From: Galbibacter marinus
GTDB lineage: Bacteria > Bacteroidota > Bacteroidia > Flavobacteriales > Flavobacteriaceae
Direction: 5' to 3'
Length of the DNA: 64,000 bases
NCBI RefSeq assembly: GCF_000300875.1
Contig: NZ_AMSG01000004.1
Coordinates: forward strand, 124,001-188,000
Under the pieces are notes generated by a model. That model was given only the letters and a program-made list of their open reading frames with translations. It was not told the origin of the DNA and did no database searches. Shown here one piece after another: positions 20,924 through 31,595 of this stretch. Every line of letters begins with the position of its first letter. Within the stretch, counting starts at the first letter, position 1. The translations under genes and the position numbers were made by a program.

Positions 20924-22126
20924 GTGCAGGAGATTTTTAAAAATATCAAAGGAGATAAAGCGATTTGGGCTGTAGTGGCACTTTTGGCCTTGTTTTCTTT
21001 TTTACCAGTGTACAGTGCTAGTACCAACCTCGTTTATGTGGTCGGTAGTGGAACTACATTTGGTTACCTGCTCAAACATGGTTTTTTATTGTTACTTGGT
21101 CTTGGGATTATCTATGCGATCCATCAAATTCCTTATAATTACTTTAAGGGACTTTCGATCATCGCCATGCCCATTACCATTTTGCTGTTAGTATACACTT
21201 TGGCTCAGGGGACCACCATTGGTGGAGCCAATGCGAGCCGCTGGATCCAAGTGCCATTTGTTGGTATAAGTTTTCAGCCCTCTACCTTGGCAAGCATTGT
21301 TTTGCTAACTCACGTGGCGAGGTATCTCTCCAAGATGAAAAATCAAACAATACGCTTTAAAGATAGCATCCTGCCGCTTTGGATTCCAGTATTTGTGTTT
21401 TTAGTACTGATACTTCCAGCGAATTTTTCCACCACAGCGATCCTGTTTTTTATGGTACTTGTGTTGTGCTTTTTAGGAGGCTATCCTTGGAAGTATTTAA
21501 TGGCTGTAGTGGGGGCTGGGGTTGTGGTGCTCAGTATGTTTGTGCTTACTGCTAAAGCATTTCCAGGACTGTTTCCAAATAGGGTAGATACCTGGATTAA
21601 TAGGGTTGAGAATTTTGCGGACGGTAAGGATACTGGAGAGGATTACCAGATTGAGCGGGCTAAAATAGCCATTGCTACTGGAGGGGTGGTTGGAGTTGGA
21701 GCAGGAAAGAGTATAATGAAGAATTTTTTACCTCAGAGTTCATCGGATTTTATATATGCAATTATTGTAGAGGAGTATGGTTTAGTAGGAGGTTTTGTAA
21801 TCATAGCCATATATCTCTTATTGCTTTTTAGAATCATTATTGTTGCCCATAAAGCCAATTCGACTTTTGGAAAATTGCTGGTCATTGCCGTTGGGCTGCC
21901 CATTGTTTTTCAGGCTTTTATAAATATGGCCGTTGCGGTGGAATTGTTGCCTGTAACTGGTCAGACACTTCCCTTGATTAGTAGTGGAGGAACCTCGATT
22001 TGGATGACCTGTTTGGCCATTGGGATTATTTTGAGTGTAAGTTCAAAAAGACAAGAAGAATTAGAGTTAGAAGAACAAGATATAGATAACCAAAATCCAT
22101 TAGATATTTTAAGTGAACAGTTATAG
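20924..22126 (+). CDS. ftsW: FtsW/SpoVE-family lipid II polymerase
   Basis: 400 aa polytopic; [67 protein letters not shown] start. Confidence 0.94.
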   Translation: MQEIFKNIKGDKAIWAVVALLALFSFLPVYSASTNLVYVVGSGTTFGYLLKHGFLLLLGLGIIYAIHQIPYNYFKGLSIIAMPITILLLVYTLAQGTTIGGANASRWIQVPFVGISFQPSTLASIVLLTHVARYLSKMKNQTIRFKDSILPLWIPVFVFLVLILPANFSTTAILFFMVLVLCFLGGYPWKYLMAVVGAGVVVLSMFVLTAKAFPGLFPNRVDTWINRVENFADGKDTGEDYQIERAKIAIATGGVVGVGAGKSIMKNFLPQSSSDFIYAIIVEEYGLVGGFVIIAIYLLLLFRIIIVAHKANSTFGKLLVIAVGLPIVFQAFINMAVAVELLPVTGQTLPLISSGGTSIWMTCLAIGIILSVSSKRQEELELEEQDIDNQNPLDILSEQL

Positions 22127-23219
22127 ATTTATAATATCAGGAGGAGGAACTGGAGGACATATATATCCAGCGATTGCTATAGCCAAGGAGCTAGAAGCAC
22201 GCTTTCCTGATGCCAAATTTCTATTTGTTGGCGCCAAGGATAAGATGGAAATGGAAAAGGTGCCTCAGGCAGGCTATGAGATTAAGGGCTTGTGGATCTC
22301 TGGATTACAGCGTAAACTTACCCTTAAGAACCTAATGTTTCCTTTTAAACTGATCCATAGTTTGATAAAGTCTAGATCTATAATAAAACGCTTTAAACCT
22401 GATATGGTGATCGGTACAGGTGGTTATGCAAGCGGTCCTTTATTAACCATGGCAGCCTCTAAGGGTATTCCAAGTGTGGTACAGGAACAGAATTCTTTTC
22501 CTGGGATCACCAATAAAGTTCTTGGTAAAAAGGTGCAGAAGATTTTTGTGGCTTATCAGGGACTGGAGCGTTATTTTCCTAAAGAAAAAATCGTAATCAC
22601 GGGTAACCCTGTTCGACAGGATTTGTTAAATCTCTCTGAGTACCAGGGAGCGGATGAAGGATTTTTTAGCAATACTACTGATCGTAAAACCCTGTTTATC
22701 ATGGGAGGAAGCCTGGGGGCTAGGAGGATTAATCAATTAGTAGAAAAGCAGCTAAACTTTTTCAAACAACACAACGTACAACTTATATGGCAATGTGGAA
22801 AGTTGTACTACCCAGAATACAAAAAATATCACAGTGAGTATGTGAAGGTGTATGATTTTATAAACGATATGAAATTGGCCTATGCGAGTGCTGATCTCAT
22901 TATATCACGCTCAGGAGCTATTTCAGTGTCTGAATTGGCCTTGGTAGGAAAACCAGTGTTTTTTATCCCTTCTCCCAATGTGGCGGAGGATCATCAAACC
23001 AAAAATGCGATGGCTGTGGCGGATAAACAAGCTGCCATACTGATTCCTGAGAATAGATTAGATGCAGAATTTGAAGATTCCTTTTTAAAAGTGCTCAGAA
23101 GCGAGGATTTGCAGCGATCACTTGGAGAGAATTTTAAAACTTTAGCATTGCCCAATGCAACAAAGGATATTGTAGATCATTTAGAACAACTATTAAAAAC
23201 TAAGAACGCAGCGATTTAA
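22113..23219 (+). CDS. murG: UDP-N-acetylglucosamine--N-acetylmuramyl-(pentapeptide) pyrophosphoryl-undecaprenol GlcNAc transferase
   Basis: 368 aa; [42 protein letters not shown] start, 14-nt overlap with ftsW. Confidence 0.96.
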   Translation: MNSYRFIISGGGTGGHIYPAIAIAKELEARFPDAKFLFVGAKDKMEMEKVPQAGYEIKGLWISGLQRKLTLKNLMFPFKLIHSLIKSRSIIKRFKPDMVIGTGGYASGPLLTMAASKGIPSVVQEQNSFPGITNKVLGKKVQKIFVAYQGLERYFPKEKIVITGNPVRQDLLNLSEYQGADEGFFSNTTDRKTLFIMGGSLGARRINQLVEKQLNFFKQHNVQLIWQCGKLYYPEYKKYHSEYVKVYDFINDMKLAYASADLIISRSGAISVSELALVGKPVFFIPSPNVAEDHQTKNAMAVADKQAAILIPENRLDAEFEDSFLKVLRSEDLQRSLGENFKTLALPNATKDIVDHLEQLLKTKNAAI

Positions 23220-23224
23220 TAACA

Positions 23225-24577
23225 ATGAGTTTAAATCAAACACATAACGTCTATTTCATTGGTATTGGAGGCATCGGTATGTCTGCACTAGCGCGTTATT
23301 TTAAATTCATAGGTAAAAACGTAGCTGGTTATGATCGTGTCGCTAGTCAAATCACGGATTCTCTTTTAGAGGATGGTATAGAGGTCCGCTTTGAGGATAA
23401 TGTGGAGCGTGTTGGGCCGGAGTTTAAGGATCCAAAGGCGACCTTGGTAGTGTATACCCCTGCGGTTAAAAATAATTCCCAGTTCGAGTTTTTTAGTAAT
23501 AATGGTTTTACCATTGAAAAAAGAGCTGCTGTTCTAGGTCGCATTACCAAGGATTCTTACTGTTTTGCAGTAGCTGGAACTCATGGTAAAACAACCACAA
23601 GTACTATTTTGGCCCATTTACTTCATGAGATCAAAACGCCTATAACCGCGTTTTTAGGAGGGGTATCTGAGAATTTTAATAGTAATTTCCTCATTGAAGG
23701 GTCACAGTATACGGTTGTGGAAGCTGATGAGTTTGATCGATCGTTTTTACACCTTTCCCCAACGGTTGCTTGTGTGACTTCTATGGATGCCGATCATTTG
23801 GATATCTATGGTGATAAGGAAAGCTTAACCCAGGCATTTAATGATTTTGCCGCACGATTAAAAGAAGGAGGGCAGATGTTTGTACGCTTCGGCCTGCCGC
23901 TAAAGGGTGCTACATTTGGATTGGAAGAAGAGGCTGACTATTCAGCTCAAAATATAACGATAACTGACTCAACCTACCAATTTGATTTCAAAACACCTTA
24001 TGAGACAATTTCAGGGGTGAAGTTCAACAAGCCTGGTGAGCACAATTTGTTGAACGCTCTGGCTGCAATGGCAATGGCGACTACTTTAGGCACCCCCCTA
24101 GGTCACATTGCCGAAGCCCTAGAAACTTTTAAGGGAATTAAACGCAGATTCACATATCACATTAATGAAAGTGATCTTGTTTACATCGATGACTATGCAC
24201 ATCACCCAACGGAAATTCAGGCTGTGCATCAAGCGGTGCGATCTGCTCACCCCAATAAGAAGGTTACCGTGGTTTTTCAACCACATTTATATAGTAGAAC
24301 AAAGGATTTTGCCCAAGAATTCGCAGAGAGCTTAGCCGATTTTGATGAAATAATCTTACTGGACATTTACCCTGCCCGAGAGCTACCCATAGAGGGGGTG
24401 GACTCCGAGTGGCTCCTTAGCTTAATCAACCATGGTTGTAAGCAAAAGGTTGCCAAGGAGGATCTTTGTGATGTGCTACAAAGGAGTACATCTGAAGTTT
24501 ACCTCACTTTAGGAGCAGGAGATATAGGACAAGAAGTTAATTCCGTAAAAGAAGTGTTAAGTGAAAAAGTATATTGA
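23225..24577 (+). CDS. murC: UDP-N-acetylmuramate--L-alanine ligase
   Basis: 450 aa; GIGGIGMSALARYF, GTHGKTTTSTILAHLL, DADHLDIYGDK, DDYAHHPTEIQAV. Confidence 0.96.
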   Translation: MSLNQTHNVYFIGIGGIGMSALARYFKFIGKNVAGYDRVASQITDSLLEDGIEVRFEDNVERVGPEFKDPKATLVVYTPAVKNNSQFEFFSNNGFTIEKRAAVLGRITKDSYCFAVAGTHGKTTTSTILAHLLHEIKTPITAFLGGVSENFNSNFLIEGSQYTVVEADEFDRSFLHLSPTVACVTSMDADHLDIYGDKESLTQAFNDFAARLKEGGQMFVRFGLPLKGATFGLEEEADYSAQNITITDSTYQFDFKTPYETISGVKFNKPGEHNLLNALAAMAMATTLGTPLGHIAEALETFKGIKRRFTYHINESDLVYIDDYAHHPTEIQAVHQAVRSAHPNKKVTVVFQPHLYSRTKDFAQEFAESLADFDEIILLDIYPARELPIEGVDSEWLLSLINHGCKQKVAKEDLCDVLQRSTSEVYLTLGAGDIGQEVNSVKEVLSEKVY

Positions 24578-25280
24578 TTTTATAAAAGTATCCCTTGCGG
24601 TCATCGGACTAGTATTTCTGTTTTCTTTCTCAAATATGAGAAATAATAACAGGGAATTGGCGATGAATTCAGCCGTGGAATTTTTAAATGACGATGCTCA
24701 TTTTATTACCCGTAGCACGGTTAATAAATTGTTGATACAAAATAGGGACTCTGCTTCGGGGGTAACCAAAGATCAATTAGTTTTGAGTAAAGTAGAAGAA
24801 TCGCTCAACGCTCATAGTATGGTCGAGCATGCCGACGTGTATGTGTCTATAAATGGGGAGGTTGGGGCCAAAGTACGCCAACGTACCCCAATAGCAAGGG
24901 TCATTGGCGAACAGGAGTATTATATAGATTCGTACGGTAAAAAAATGCCATTATCACCTGTGTATTCAGCAAGAGTGCCATTAATCACTGGAAATAATGT
25001 TGATAAATCATGGTCATCTTTGTACGAATTGACGAAATATATATATGAGGATGATTTTTTGAAAAAGACAATAACGGGGATTCATTTAAAAGATCAGCAT
25101 TTTGAATTAGAGCTAAGAGAGGAGGATTTCACTCTTTTTATAGCTAGGGTTGATAACCTGGATTTAAAGTTCAACAACTTTAAGGCCTTCTATCAAAAGG
25201 GTAGAAATGACAAAACTCTAGGAAATTATAAAATGGTAAATCTCAGTTTTGATAATCAGGTAGTGTGTACCAAAAAGTAA
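24561..25280 (+). CDS. ftsQ: FtsQ/DivIB-type cell division protein
   Basis: 239 aa; N-terminal TM then POTRA-like region (VEESLNAHSMVEHADVYVSINGEVGAKVRQRTPIARV); between murC and ftsA. GTG start. Confidence 0.85.
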   Translation: MKKYIDFIKVSLAVIGLVFLFSFSNMRNNNRELAMNSAVEFLNDDAHFITRSTVNKLLIQNRDSASGVTKDQLVLSKVEESLNAHSMVEHADVYVSINGEVGAKVRQRTPIARVIGEQEYYIDSYGKKMPLSPVYSARVPLITGNNVDKSWSSLYELTKYIYEDDFLKKTITGIHLKDQHFELELREEDFTLFIARVDNLDLKFNNFKAFYQKGRNDKTLGNYKMVNLSFDNQVVCTKK

Positions 25281-25283
25281 GAT

Positions 25284-26648
25284 ATGGAAAATACTAAATA
25301 CGCGGTAGGATTAGATATTGGAACCACAAAGATTGTGGCGATGATTGGTCGTGAAAACGAATACGGTAAGATTGAAATACTTGGTATTGGAAAATCCAAA
25401 AGTTTGGGTGTTCATAGAGGGGTGGTTAATAATATTACTCAAACTATCCAGTCTATTCAGCAAGCAGTACAGGAGGCAGAAGGTGTTTCAGGTTTAAAGA
25501 TTAAAGACTGTGTTGTAGGCATAGCTGGTCAACATATTCGCTCTTTGCAGCACAGTGATTATATCACAAGACCAGATTCCGAGGAGGTAATCAATGAGGA
25601 TGATCTTGATAAGCTTTGTAATCAGGTGTATAAGCTGGTAATGTTACCAGGCGAGGAGATAATTCATGTGTTGCCACAGGAATATAAAATTGATGGGCAG
25701 GCAGAGATCAAAGAACCGATGGGGATGTACGGTGGACGATTGGAAGCAAACTTCCATGTTGTTGTTGGGCAGATCTCATCCATTCGAAATATTGGCCGTT
25801 GTGTGAAAAGCTCTGGGCTTGATCTAGCAGGTATAACACTCGAGCCTTTATCTGCTGCCAATGCTGTTTTAAGTCAAGAAGAAAAAGAAGCAGGGGTTGC
25901 ATTAATTGACATAGGAGGAGGAACCACTGATCTCGCGATATTTAAAGATGGCATTATTCGTCATACCGCAGTGATTCCATTTGGAGGAGGTGTAGTGACT
26001 GAAGATATTAAGGAAGGATGCTCCATAATTGAAAAGCAAGCAGAACTTCTAAAGATAAAATTTGGATCCGCATGGCCAGGAGAGAATAAGGAGAATGAAA
26101 TTGTTTCAATTCCTGGATTAAGAGGAAGGGAACCGAAAGAAATCTCACTCAAAAACTTGTCTAAGATAATTCATGCTCGTGTAGTGGAGATTATAGAACA
26201 GGTGTATGTGGAGATTAAGAATTATGGTCATGAAGATCAAAAGAAAAAACTAATCGCTGGAATTGTATTAACTGGAGGTGGAAGTCAATTAAAACACCTA
26301 AAACAACTAGTAGAATACATCACAGGGATGGATACTCGAATAGGGTATCCTAATGAGCATTTAGCAGGAGACTCGGATACAGAAATTGCGAGCCCTGTGT
26401 ATGCCACAGCCGTGGGACTAGTGATGAATGCGCTTCAGCAGCAAAAGCGAAATGCGACCTTTAAAGCTGAACCAACAGCACAGCCACAACTAGAAGATCA
26501 ACATCCGAATGTTGACAAAACTTTAGGCAACCAAGAGAGTATCGAAACTAAACCAACCCCCAAGCCTACCGCGCCACCACGAGAACGTAAATCGTTCCTA
26601 GAAAAGTGGTCAGAGAAGTTAAAGGATTTTTTAGATAATGCCGAGTAA
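25284..26648 (+). CDS. ftsA: Cell division protein FtsA
   Basis: 454 aa; VGLDIGTTKIVAMIG, LIDIGGGTTDLAIF, IVLTGGGSQLKHL; C-terminal amphipathic KSFLEKWSEKLKDFLD. Confidence 0.95.
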   Translation: MENTKYAVGLDIGTTKIVAMIGRENEYGKIEILGIGKSKSLGVHRGVVNNITQTIQSIQQAVQEAEGVSGLKIKDCVVGIAGQHIRSLQHSDYITRPDSEEVINEDDLDKLCNQVYKLVMLPGEEIIHVLPQEYKIDGQAEIKEPMGMYGGRLEANFHVVVGQISSIRNIGRCVKSSGLDLAGITLEPLSAANAVLSQEEKEAGVALIDIGGGTTDLAIFKDGIIRHTAVIPFGGGVVTEDIKEGCSIIEKQAELLKIKFGSAWPGENKENEIVSIPGLRGREPKEISLKNLSKIIHARVVEIIEQVYVEIKNYGHEDQKKKLIAGIVLTGGGSQLKHLKQLVEYITGMDTRIGYPNEHLAGDSDTEIASPVYATAVGLVMNALQQQKRNATFKAEPTAQPQLEDQHPNVDKTLGNQESIETKPTPKPTAPPRERKSFLEKWSEKLKDFLDNAE

Positions 26649-26714
26649 GTCATTGTCAAAAAAATTGTAAAAGAATTAAGTAGAAAATAGCAAAATAGGG
26701 TAAAACAAGTTATT

Positions 26715-28649
26715 ATGAGTAGCAAAACAACAGACTTAGGGAATATCTCGTTCGATTTGCCGAAGAATCAGAGTAATGTAATTAAGGTTATTGGCGTTGG
26801 AGGCGGCGGAAGTAACGCAATTAATTACATGTTTCAACAAGGAATTAATGGTGTGGACTTCGTGGTTTGTAACACCGATTCACAGGCTTTACAAAATACT
26901 GGTGTGCCGAATAAGGTTCAGTTAGGGGTTTCCTTGACTGAGGGGCTAGGTGCTGGTGCCAACCCAGAGGTTGGTGAGAAGGCAGCCATTGAAAGCTTGG
27001 AGGAGTTACAATCTATGTTAGATTCCAATACCAAAATGGTTTTTATTACCGCTGGTATGGGTGGTGGTACTGGTACAGGAGCTGCACCAGTTATTGCTAA
27101 ATTGGCCAAGGACATGGACATTCTTACCGTAGGTATTGTAACGATTCCTTTTCAATTTGAAGGGAAGATGCGTAATGAGCAAGCACAACGTGGGGTAGAG
27201 AAATTAAGAGCCCATGTGGATTCGCTCATTATGATTAATAATAATAAACTCAGAGAGGTTTATGGTAACCTAGGTTTTAAAGCTGGGTTCTCCAAAGCTG
27301 ATGAAGTGTTGGCCACCGCAGCTAAAGGTATAGCGGAGGTTATTACACATCACTACACTCAAAATATTGACCTTAGAGATGCTAAAACCGTACTCTCTAA
27401 CAGTGGAACAGCTATTATGGGGTCTTCTCAAGCTTCAGGAGCCAACAGAGCTTCAGATGCGATTATGAAAGCATTAGACTCTCCATTACTAAATGATAAC
27501 AAAATATCCGGAGCACAAAACGTACTGCTACTTATCGTTTCCGGAGCCGATGAAATTACCCTAGATGAAATCGGTGAAATCAACGATCATATTCAAAATG
27601 AGGCAGGTCATAACGCTAACATCATTATGGGTGTTGGAGAGGATGATAGCCTAGGTGATGCTATTGCCGTTACAGTAATTGCAACTGGTTTTAATGCTGA
27701 GCAACAGCATGAGATTGTCAATACTGAGGCTAAGAAAATCATCCATACCCTAGAGGATGAGCAAAAAGCTGAACGTGATTTGTTTTCCAAAAACCCAATC
27801 AGTACCTTAAATAGTGTGCAGGAGCCAGAAACCCCTCCAACTCCAGATCCTGAACCTAAAGAAGAACCAGTTGTACGTCATACACTTGATCAAGACAATG
27901 AAATGGAACTGATTTCTACCTCTGAGATTATCAAAAATATGAATGTGATCTATGAAGAGGTTAGTTTAGAGAACGAAGAAGACTTTATCATTATTGATAC
28001 GACTCCTAAGATCCGTGAGATAGAGGTTTCTGAGCCAGAAATAGTTAAACCTGTTACGCAACAGCAAACAACATTGGCCTTTGATATGCCTCTTGATGAT
28101 CATCCGCAAGAGGAAGAGAAGAGCAAAACAGTGACCTTTGATATGGAGGATAACGTATCACAATACGATGTAAAGGATGCTGTTGAGGTAGTTCCAGTTA
28201 CTGAGATTTCTGAGGATGGTACAAAACGATATAGTTTGGATGATTACATGGAGGTCGAGGATCGACTAAACAATGCGAAACCATCGGCTAAAAAACAGGA
28301 GCCTGTAATTGAAAAGGAACTTCAGTTTGAAAAGAAGGTCATCGAACAAAAGCCAACACAGGAGACTGAATCTGAAGATATTGATCCAATGAATAGTTCG
28401 ATTGAAGATAGTCTTAGAAGTAGAGCTGATGAGCGTCGTAGAAAGTTAAAGGATTTTAATTATAAATTCAATAAAAACAGTCACTGGGTTGAAGAGATAG
28501 AAAAACAACCAGCCTACAAGCGAATGGGAATTGATTTAGATTCAAGAGGATCTGATGATCAATCTTCTCGTATGAGTGTAGGTTCGGATAGCAATGATGA
28601 AATTCAACTTCGAAGCAACAATTCATTTTTGCACGATAATGTAGATTAA
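26715..28649 (+). CDS. ftsZ: Cell division protein FtsZ
   Basis: 644 aa; GVGGGGSNAINYM, GMGGGTGTGAAPVIA; long charged C-terminal extension. Confidence 0.96.
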   Translation: MSSKTTDLGNISFDLPKNQSNVIKVIGVGGGGSNAINYMFQQGINGVDFVVCNTDSQALQNTGVPNKVQLGVSLTEGLGAGANPEVGEKAAIESLEELQSMLDSNTKMVFITAGMGGGTGTGAAPVIAKLAKDMDILTVGIVTIPFQFEGKMRNEQAQRGVEKLRAHVDSLIMINNNKLREVYGNLGFKAGFSKADEVLATAAKGIAEVITHHYTQNIDLRDAKTVLSNSGTAIMGSSQASGANRASDAIMKALDSPLLNDNKISGAQNVLLLIVSGADEITLDEIGEINDHIQNEAGHNANIIMGVGEDDSLGDAIAVTVIATGFNAEQQHEIVNTEAKKIIHTLEDEQKAERDLFSKNPISTLNSVQEPETPPTPDPEPKEEPVVRHTLDQDNEMELISTSEIIKNMNVIYEEVSLENEEDFIIIDTTPKIREIEVSEPEIVKPVTQQQTTLAFDMPLDDHPQEEEKSKTVTFDMEDNVSQYDVKDAVEVVPVTEISEDGTKRYSLDDYMEVEDRLNNAKPSAKKQEPVIEKELQFEKKVIEQKPTQETESEDIDPMNSSIEDSLRSRADERRRKLKDFNYKFNKNSHWVEEIEKQPAYKRMGIDLDSRGSDDQSSRMSVGSDSNDEIQLRSNNSFLHDNVD

Positions 28650-28667
28650 CACTTAAATGAGGTTTAT

Positions 28668-28704
28668 AAATTACCCGATTCTTAGTTAAGAATTCGGGTA
28701 ATTT
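28668..28704 (+). terminator. Hairpin terminator after ftsZ
   Basis: AAATTACCCGA-TTCTTA-gt-TAAGAA-TTCGGGTAATTT near-perfect inverted repeat. Confidence 0.7.
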
Positions 28705-28750
28705 ATTTATCTTCGCACAGCATTTTTTTTACATTATATACCATCGCGTT

Positions 28751-29200
28751 ATGAGTTTACAGGAAAAAGTAATGGCAGAGATGAAATCTGCAATGAAAGC
28801 AAAGGATTCAGTAGCTCTTGAATCATTGAGAGCTGTAAAATCAGAACTACTTCTGGCAAATACTAGTGCTAATTCCAAAGATGGATTAACAGAAGAAGAG
28901 GAGCTTAAGCTTTTGCAGAAACTTGTTAAGCAACGTAAGGATAGTGCTGCGATATATACAGAGCAAGGAAGAGAAGACCTTGCAGCTCCTGAGCTTGCTC
29001 AAGCGAAGATTATCTCAAAATTCCTTCCTGATCAATTAAGCGAAGAAGAGATCGAGTCTGTTGTTGAAAATGTCATATTGCAATTAGGAGCTAGTGGAAT
29101 GAAAGATATGGGTAAAGTAATGGGTGCTGCAAACCAAGCCCTTACTGGACGTGCTGACGGAAAAACCATTTCTAAAATCGTAAAAGAGAAATTGAGCTAA
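28751..29200 (+). CDS. GatB/YqeY domain protein
   Basis: 149 aa; EKVMAEMKSAMKAKDSVALESLRAVKSELL, KVMGAANQALTGRADGKTISKIVKEKL. Confidence 0.93.
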   Translation: MSLQEKVMAEMKSAMKAKDSVALESLRAVKSELLLANTSANSKDGLTEEEELKLLQKLVKQRKDSAAIYTEQGREDLAAPELAQAKIISKFLPDQLSEEEIESVVENVILQLGASGMKDMGKVMGAANQALTGRADGKTISKIVKEKLS

Positions 29201-29224
29201 TAATGTTAGCTTAATAATACACAG

Positions 29225-29298
29225 GGCCCCTTAGCTCAACTGAATAGAGCACTGGATTTCGGCTCCAGCGGTTCGGGGTTTGAATCCCTGAGGGGTCA
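29225..29298 (+). tRNA. tRNA-Arg (anticodon UCG)
   Basis: Cloverleaf: acceptor GGCCCCT/AGGGGTC, D arm GCTC...GAGC, anticodon stem CTGGA-TTTCGGC-TCCAG with anticodon TCG, T arm CGGGG TTTGAAT CCCTG; CCA not encoded. Confidence 0.93.
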
Positions 29299-29493
29299 CT
29301 ACAAAAAAACGACACTTAGCTAATTACCAATAATTTGGCTTCGGGTCGTTTTTTGTTTTGTTTATCTCATTGTGGATTAATGGTGGATAGAAAGCTGTAA
29401 TTTGGTTATGGATAGACTCTTCTTTATTGAACAATAGCAGGTTAAAAAAGAAAAAGGTGCGTATCAGTTTAATTTAAAATATAGCAGACGGCC

Positions 29494-29697
29494 TTCTTCG
29501 ACGAATTTAATGCAATCAATTTATTACGCTACGCAATTGAAGATTTGAAATTTCATCGCCTATTAAGAAAAAAATCATTTCCAATAATCATGTCTGGAAC
29601 TTATATTAAGGGAATGTCTCAAACGGGAACAGGAAAGACCTTTGCCTATATGCTCCTTATTCTCTTAATTTCTACAGCGGAATACTATACAGTGTAA
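29494..29697 (+). pseudogene. DEAD-box RNA helicase N-terminal remnant
   Basis: Open frame without start codon: FFDEFNAINLLRYAIEDLKFHRLLRKKSFPIIMSGTYIKGMSQTGTGKTFAYMLLILLISTAEYYTV*; matches the Q-motif to Walker A (AQTGTGKT) region of DEAD-box helicases, then stops. Confidence 0.75.
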
Positions 29698-29828
29698 TAG
29701 GTATGGATTTTCATAAAGAAATAACATTATTTTCACTAAATAGATTAGAATATATCATAACTTGTTCATTAGTACGTAGAAGGAAGTACTTTCTAAGTAC
29801 CAATTAATTTTAATTAAAAATTTACAAA

Positions 29829-30227
29829 ATGGACATTACGTTAATTCAAGCTGAAAGTATTATAGAAAAAGCCAAAGCTAAGGCCGTAGAAATAGATACA
29901 AAAATGAACATTTCTGTTGTAGATTCTGGTGCAAACCAAGTAGCATTTGTTAGAATGGATGGCGCATGGCTCGGTAGCGCGGATATTGCATTAAAGAAAG
30001 CCAAGACGGCACGGTTTTTTGACATGCCAACGGGGGAAATAGGAAAATTATCACAGCCCGGAGGGTCTCTTTACAATATTGAACACTCCAATGGTGGACT
30101 TATTTCATTTCCAGGAGGTGTACCAATTAAAAACAGTGGAGGCGAAATTATAGGTGCTATTGGAGTAAGTGGAAGCACAGTAGAAAACGATCATGCAGTT
30201 GCTGTGGCAGGATCTCAAGCGATTTAA
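29829..30227 (+). CDS. GlcG/HbpS-like (DUF336) heme-binding family protein
   Basis: 132 aa; [78 protein letters not shown]. Confidence 0.88.
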   Translation: MDITLIQAESIIEKAKAKAVEIDTKMNISVVDSGANQVAFVRMDGAWLGSADIALKKAKTARFFDMPTGEIGKLSQPGGSLYNIEHSNGGLISFPGGVPIKNSGGEIIGAIGVSGSTVENDHAVAVAGSQAI

Positions 30228-30291
30228 GTATTAATCAACTTTTAACTACCACCAAACTACAAAGAATTTTCCACGGTTCAGTTTGGGTAGT

Positions 30292-31179
30292 TTACTTTTT
30301 GTATTCACTTTTGTATTTCGAAGGCGATATTCCTAAGACTTTTTTAAACATTCTTGAAAAGTAATACGGGTCAGAGAACCTTACCGCAACAGCTATTTCT
30401 TTTATACTCATATTTGTAAAGTAAAGGTACTGACAAGATTTCTGCATTTTAAGGTGTATAAAGTAACTTATTGGAGAACTACCTGTTTCAAATTTAAAAA
30501 CCTCAGAATACCGGGAGATTGATAACGATTGCTCGGACGCCAACTCAGAGATGGTTAGTGGTTGGTCAATATGTTTTTTCATGAAATTGATTGATTTTGA
30601 GACAGGATTATTTGTTTCAGTTATACTAGTAATTAAAGGTTGGTAGACTAGTGTAGTTATAAATTGAACCAAATAGGAGTTGGAAAGTTCAAGATAGGCA
30701 TCGTCATAGCTGCGTTCTAACAATTGGATAATTTTTAAAAACAGATCACATTTTTGTTCGTTAAATGGGATTTTTATGGGGTCTAAATCAGTTTGTTTGG
30801 TGTATCTAAAATAAAGATGATCTGCGTTTTTACCGTTAAAGTGTACCAAGTAGATACTCCAAGGATTAGTGGTTGAGCTTTTGTAATGATGTGCAATATT
30901 TGACGGAATAATGAAAAATTCATTGGCTGAAAGTGTAATTGTTTTGTTATAAATTTTAATTGTTCCTTGGCCTTCCAAGCAATAAAGTAAAATGTATTCA
31001 TCACAGCCTTTTTTGCGTTCTCTATCGTGATATACTGCATGTGGGTAATGACCAATTGCGGTCAAATGGAAGTCCTTGATGATTTCATTGGACAATATTT
31101 TTTGTCTGATATCTGGAGGCAGAACCAGCATTCGTTGTCCTAAAAACCCTTCTTTAATTTTTAATTGCTCAATTTCCAA
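30292..31179 (-). CDS. AraC-family transcriptional regulator
   Basis: 295 aa; N-terminal cupin-like sensor, C-terminal HTH (TISELASEQSLSISRYSEVFKFETGSSPISYFIHLKMQKSCQYL...DPYYFSRMFKKVLGISPSKYK). Confidence 0.92.
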   Translation of the reverse strand: MEIEQLKIKEGFLGQRMLVLPPDIRQKILSNEIIKDFHLTAIGHYPHAVYHDRERKKGCDEYILLYCLEGQGTIKIYNKTITLSANEFFIIPSNIAHHYKSSTTNPWSIYLVHFNGKNADHLYFRYTKQTDLDPIKIPFNEQKCDLFLKIIQLLERSYDDAYLELSNSYLVQFITTLVYQPLITSITETNNPVSKSINFMKKHIDQPLTISELASEQSLSISRYSEVFKFETGSSPISYFIHLKMQKSCQYLYFTNMSIKEIAVAVRFSDPYYFSRMFKKVLGISPSKYKSEYKK

Positions 31180-31200
31180 TAATAGTTGGCATCAAAAAAA

Positions 31201-31595
31201 ATATTCAATCGCAAGTACGTAGTTAATTTGGAAAGTGATCTAAATCAACTAAATAATATTTATTTGCAAACAGATTATATTGGCGATAGAGGCATAGCCT
31301 TTAAAGACGGCCTTTTGGTAACAGATCATTTCTATCTGTTTATTTCAATCTAAAAGTGGTTCTTCGTCACTTTTGATGAAGTAAAATAGAAAAAAAATGG
31401 GAAATAGGTTTAAAAGAATTTTATCCACGGTTAAAAGAAAAGGAAATGGTATTAATATTTCATCCGCTTTATGAGGATCAAGAGGCACTGATAGATTTTG
31501 ATCATCTTCCTGAATTTAAAGATGGTAAGTATCTTAAAATAAATGACATAGGTGTAGCTAATGAATACATGACTAAGGTGTTGTATGAGCAGTGA
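31201..31595 (+). pseudogene. C-terminal remnant of a glycoside hydrolase, probably beta-galactosidase-like
   Basis: Two frames: YVVNLESDLNQLNNIYLQTDYIGDRGIAFKDGLLVTDHFY...* then, frame-shifted, KWEIGLKEFYPRLKEKEMVLIFHPLYEDQEALIDFDHLPEFKDGKYLKINDIGVANEYMTKVLYEQ*. Resembles the YxGDvgraFidGkLi.DnFynG..WEIGLkrf motif of beta-galactosidases. Confidence 0.5.

Noticed and set aside
27830-28649. Long FtsZ C-terminal extension as a novelty
   Set aside because: Long charged FtsZ tails appear usual in Bacteroidota; not treated as unusual.
29780-29812. GTACGTAGAAGGAAGTACTTTCTAAGTAC repeat-like stretch before the GlcG-like gene
   Set aside because: Short imperfect inverted/direct repeats, no consistent register; could be chance in AT-rich DNA.
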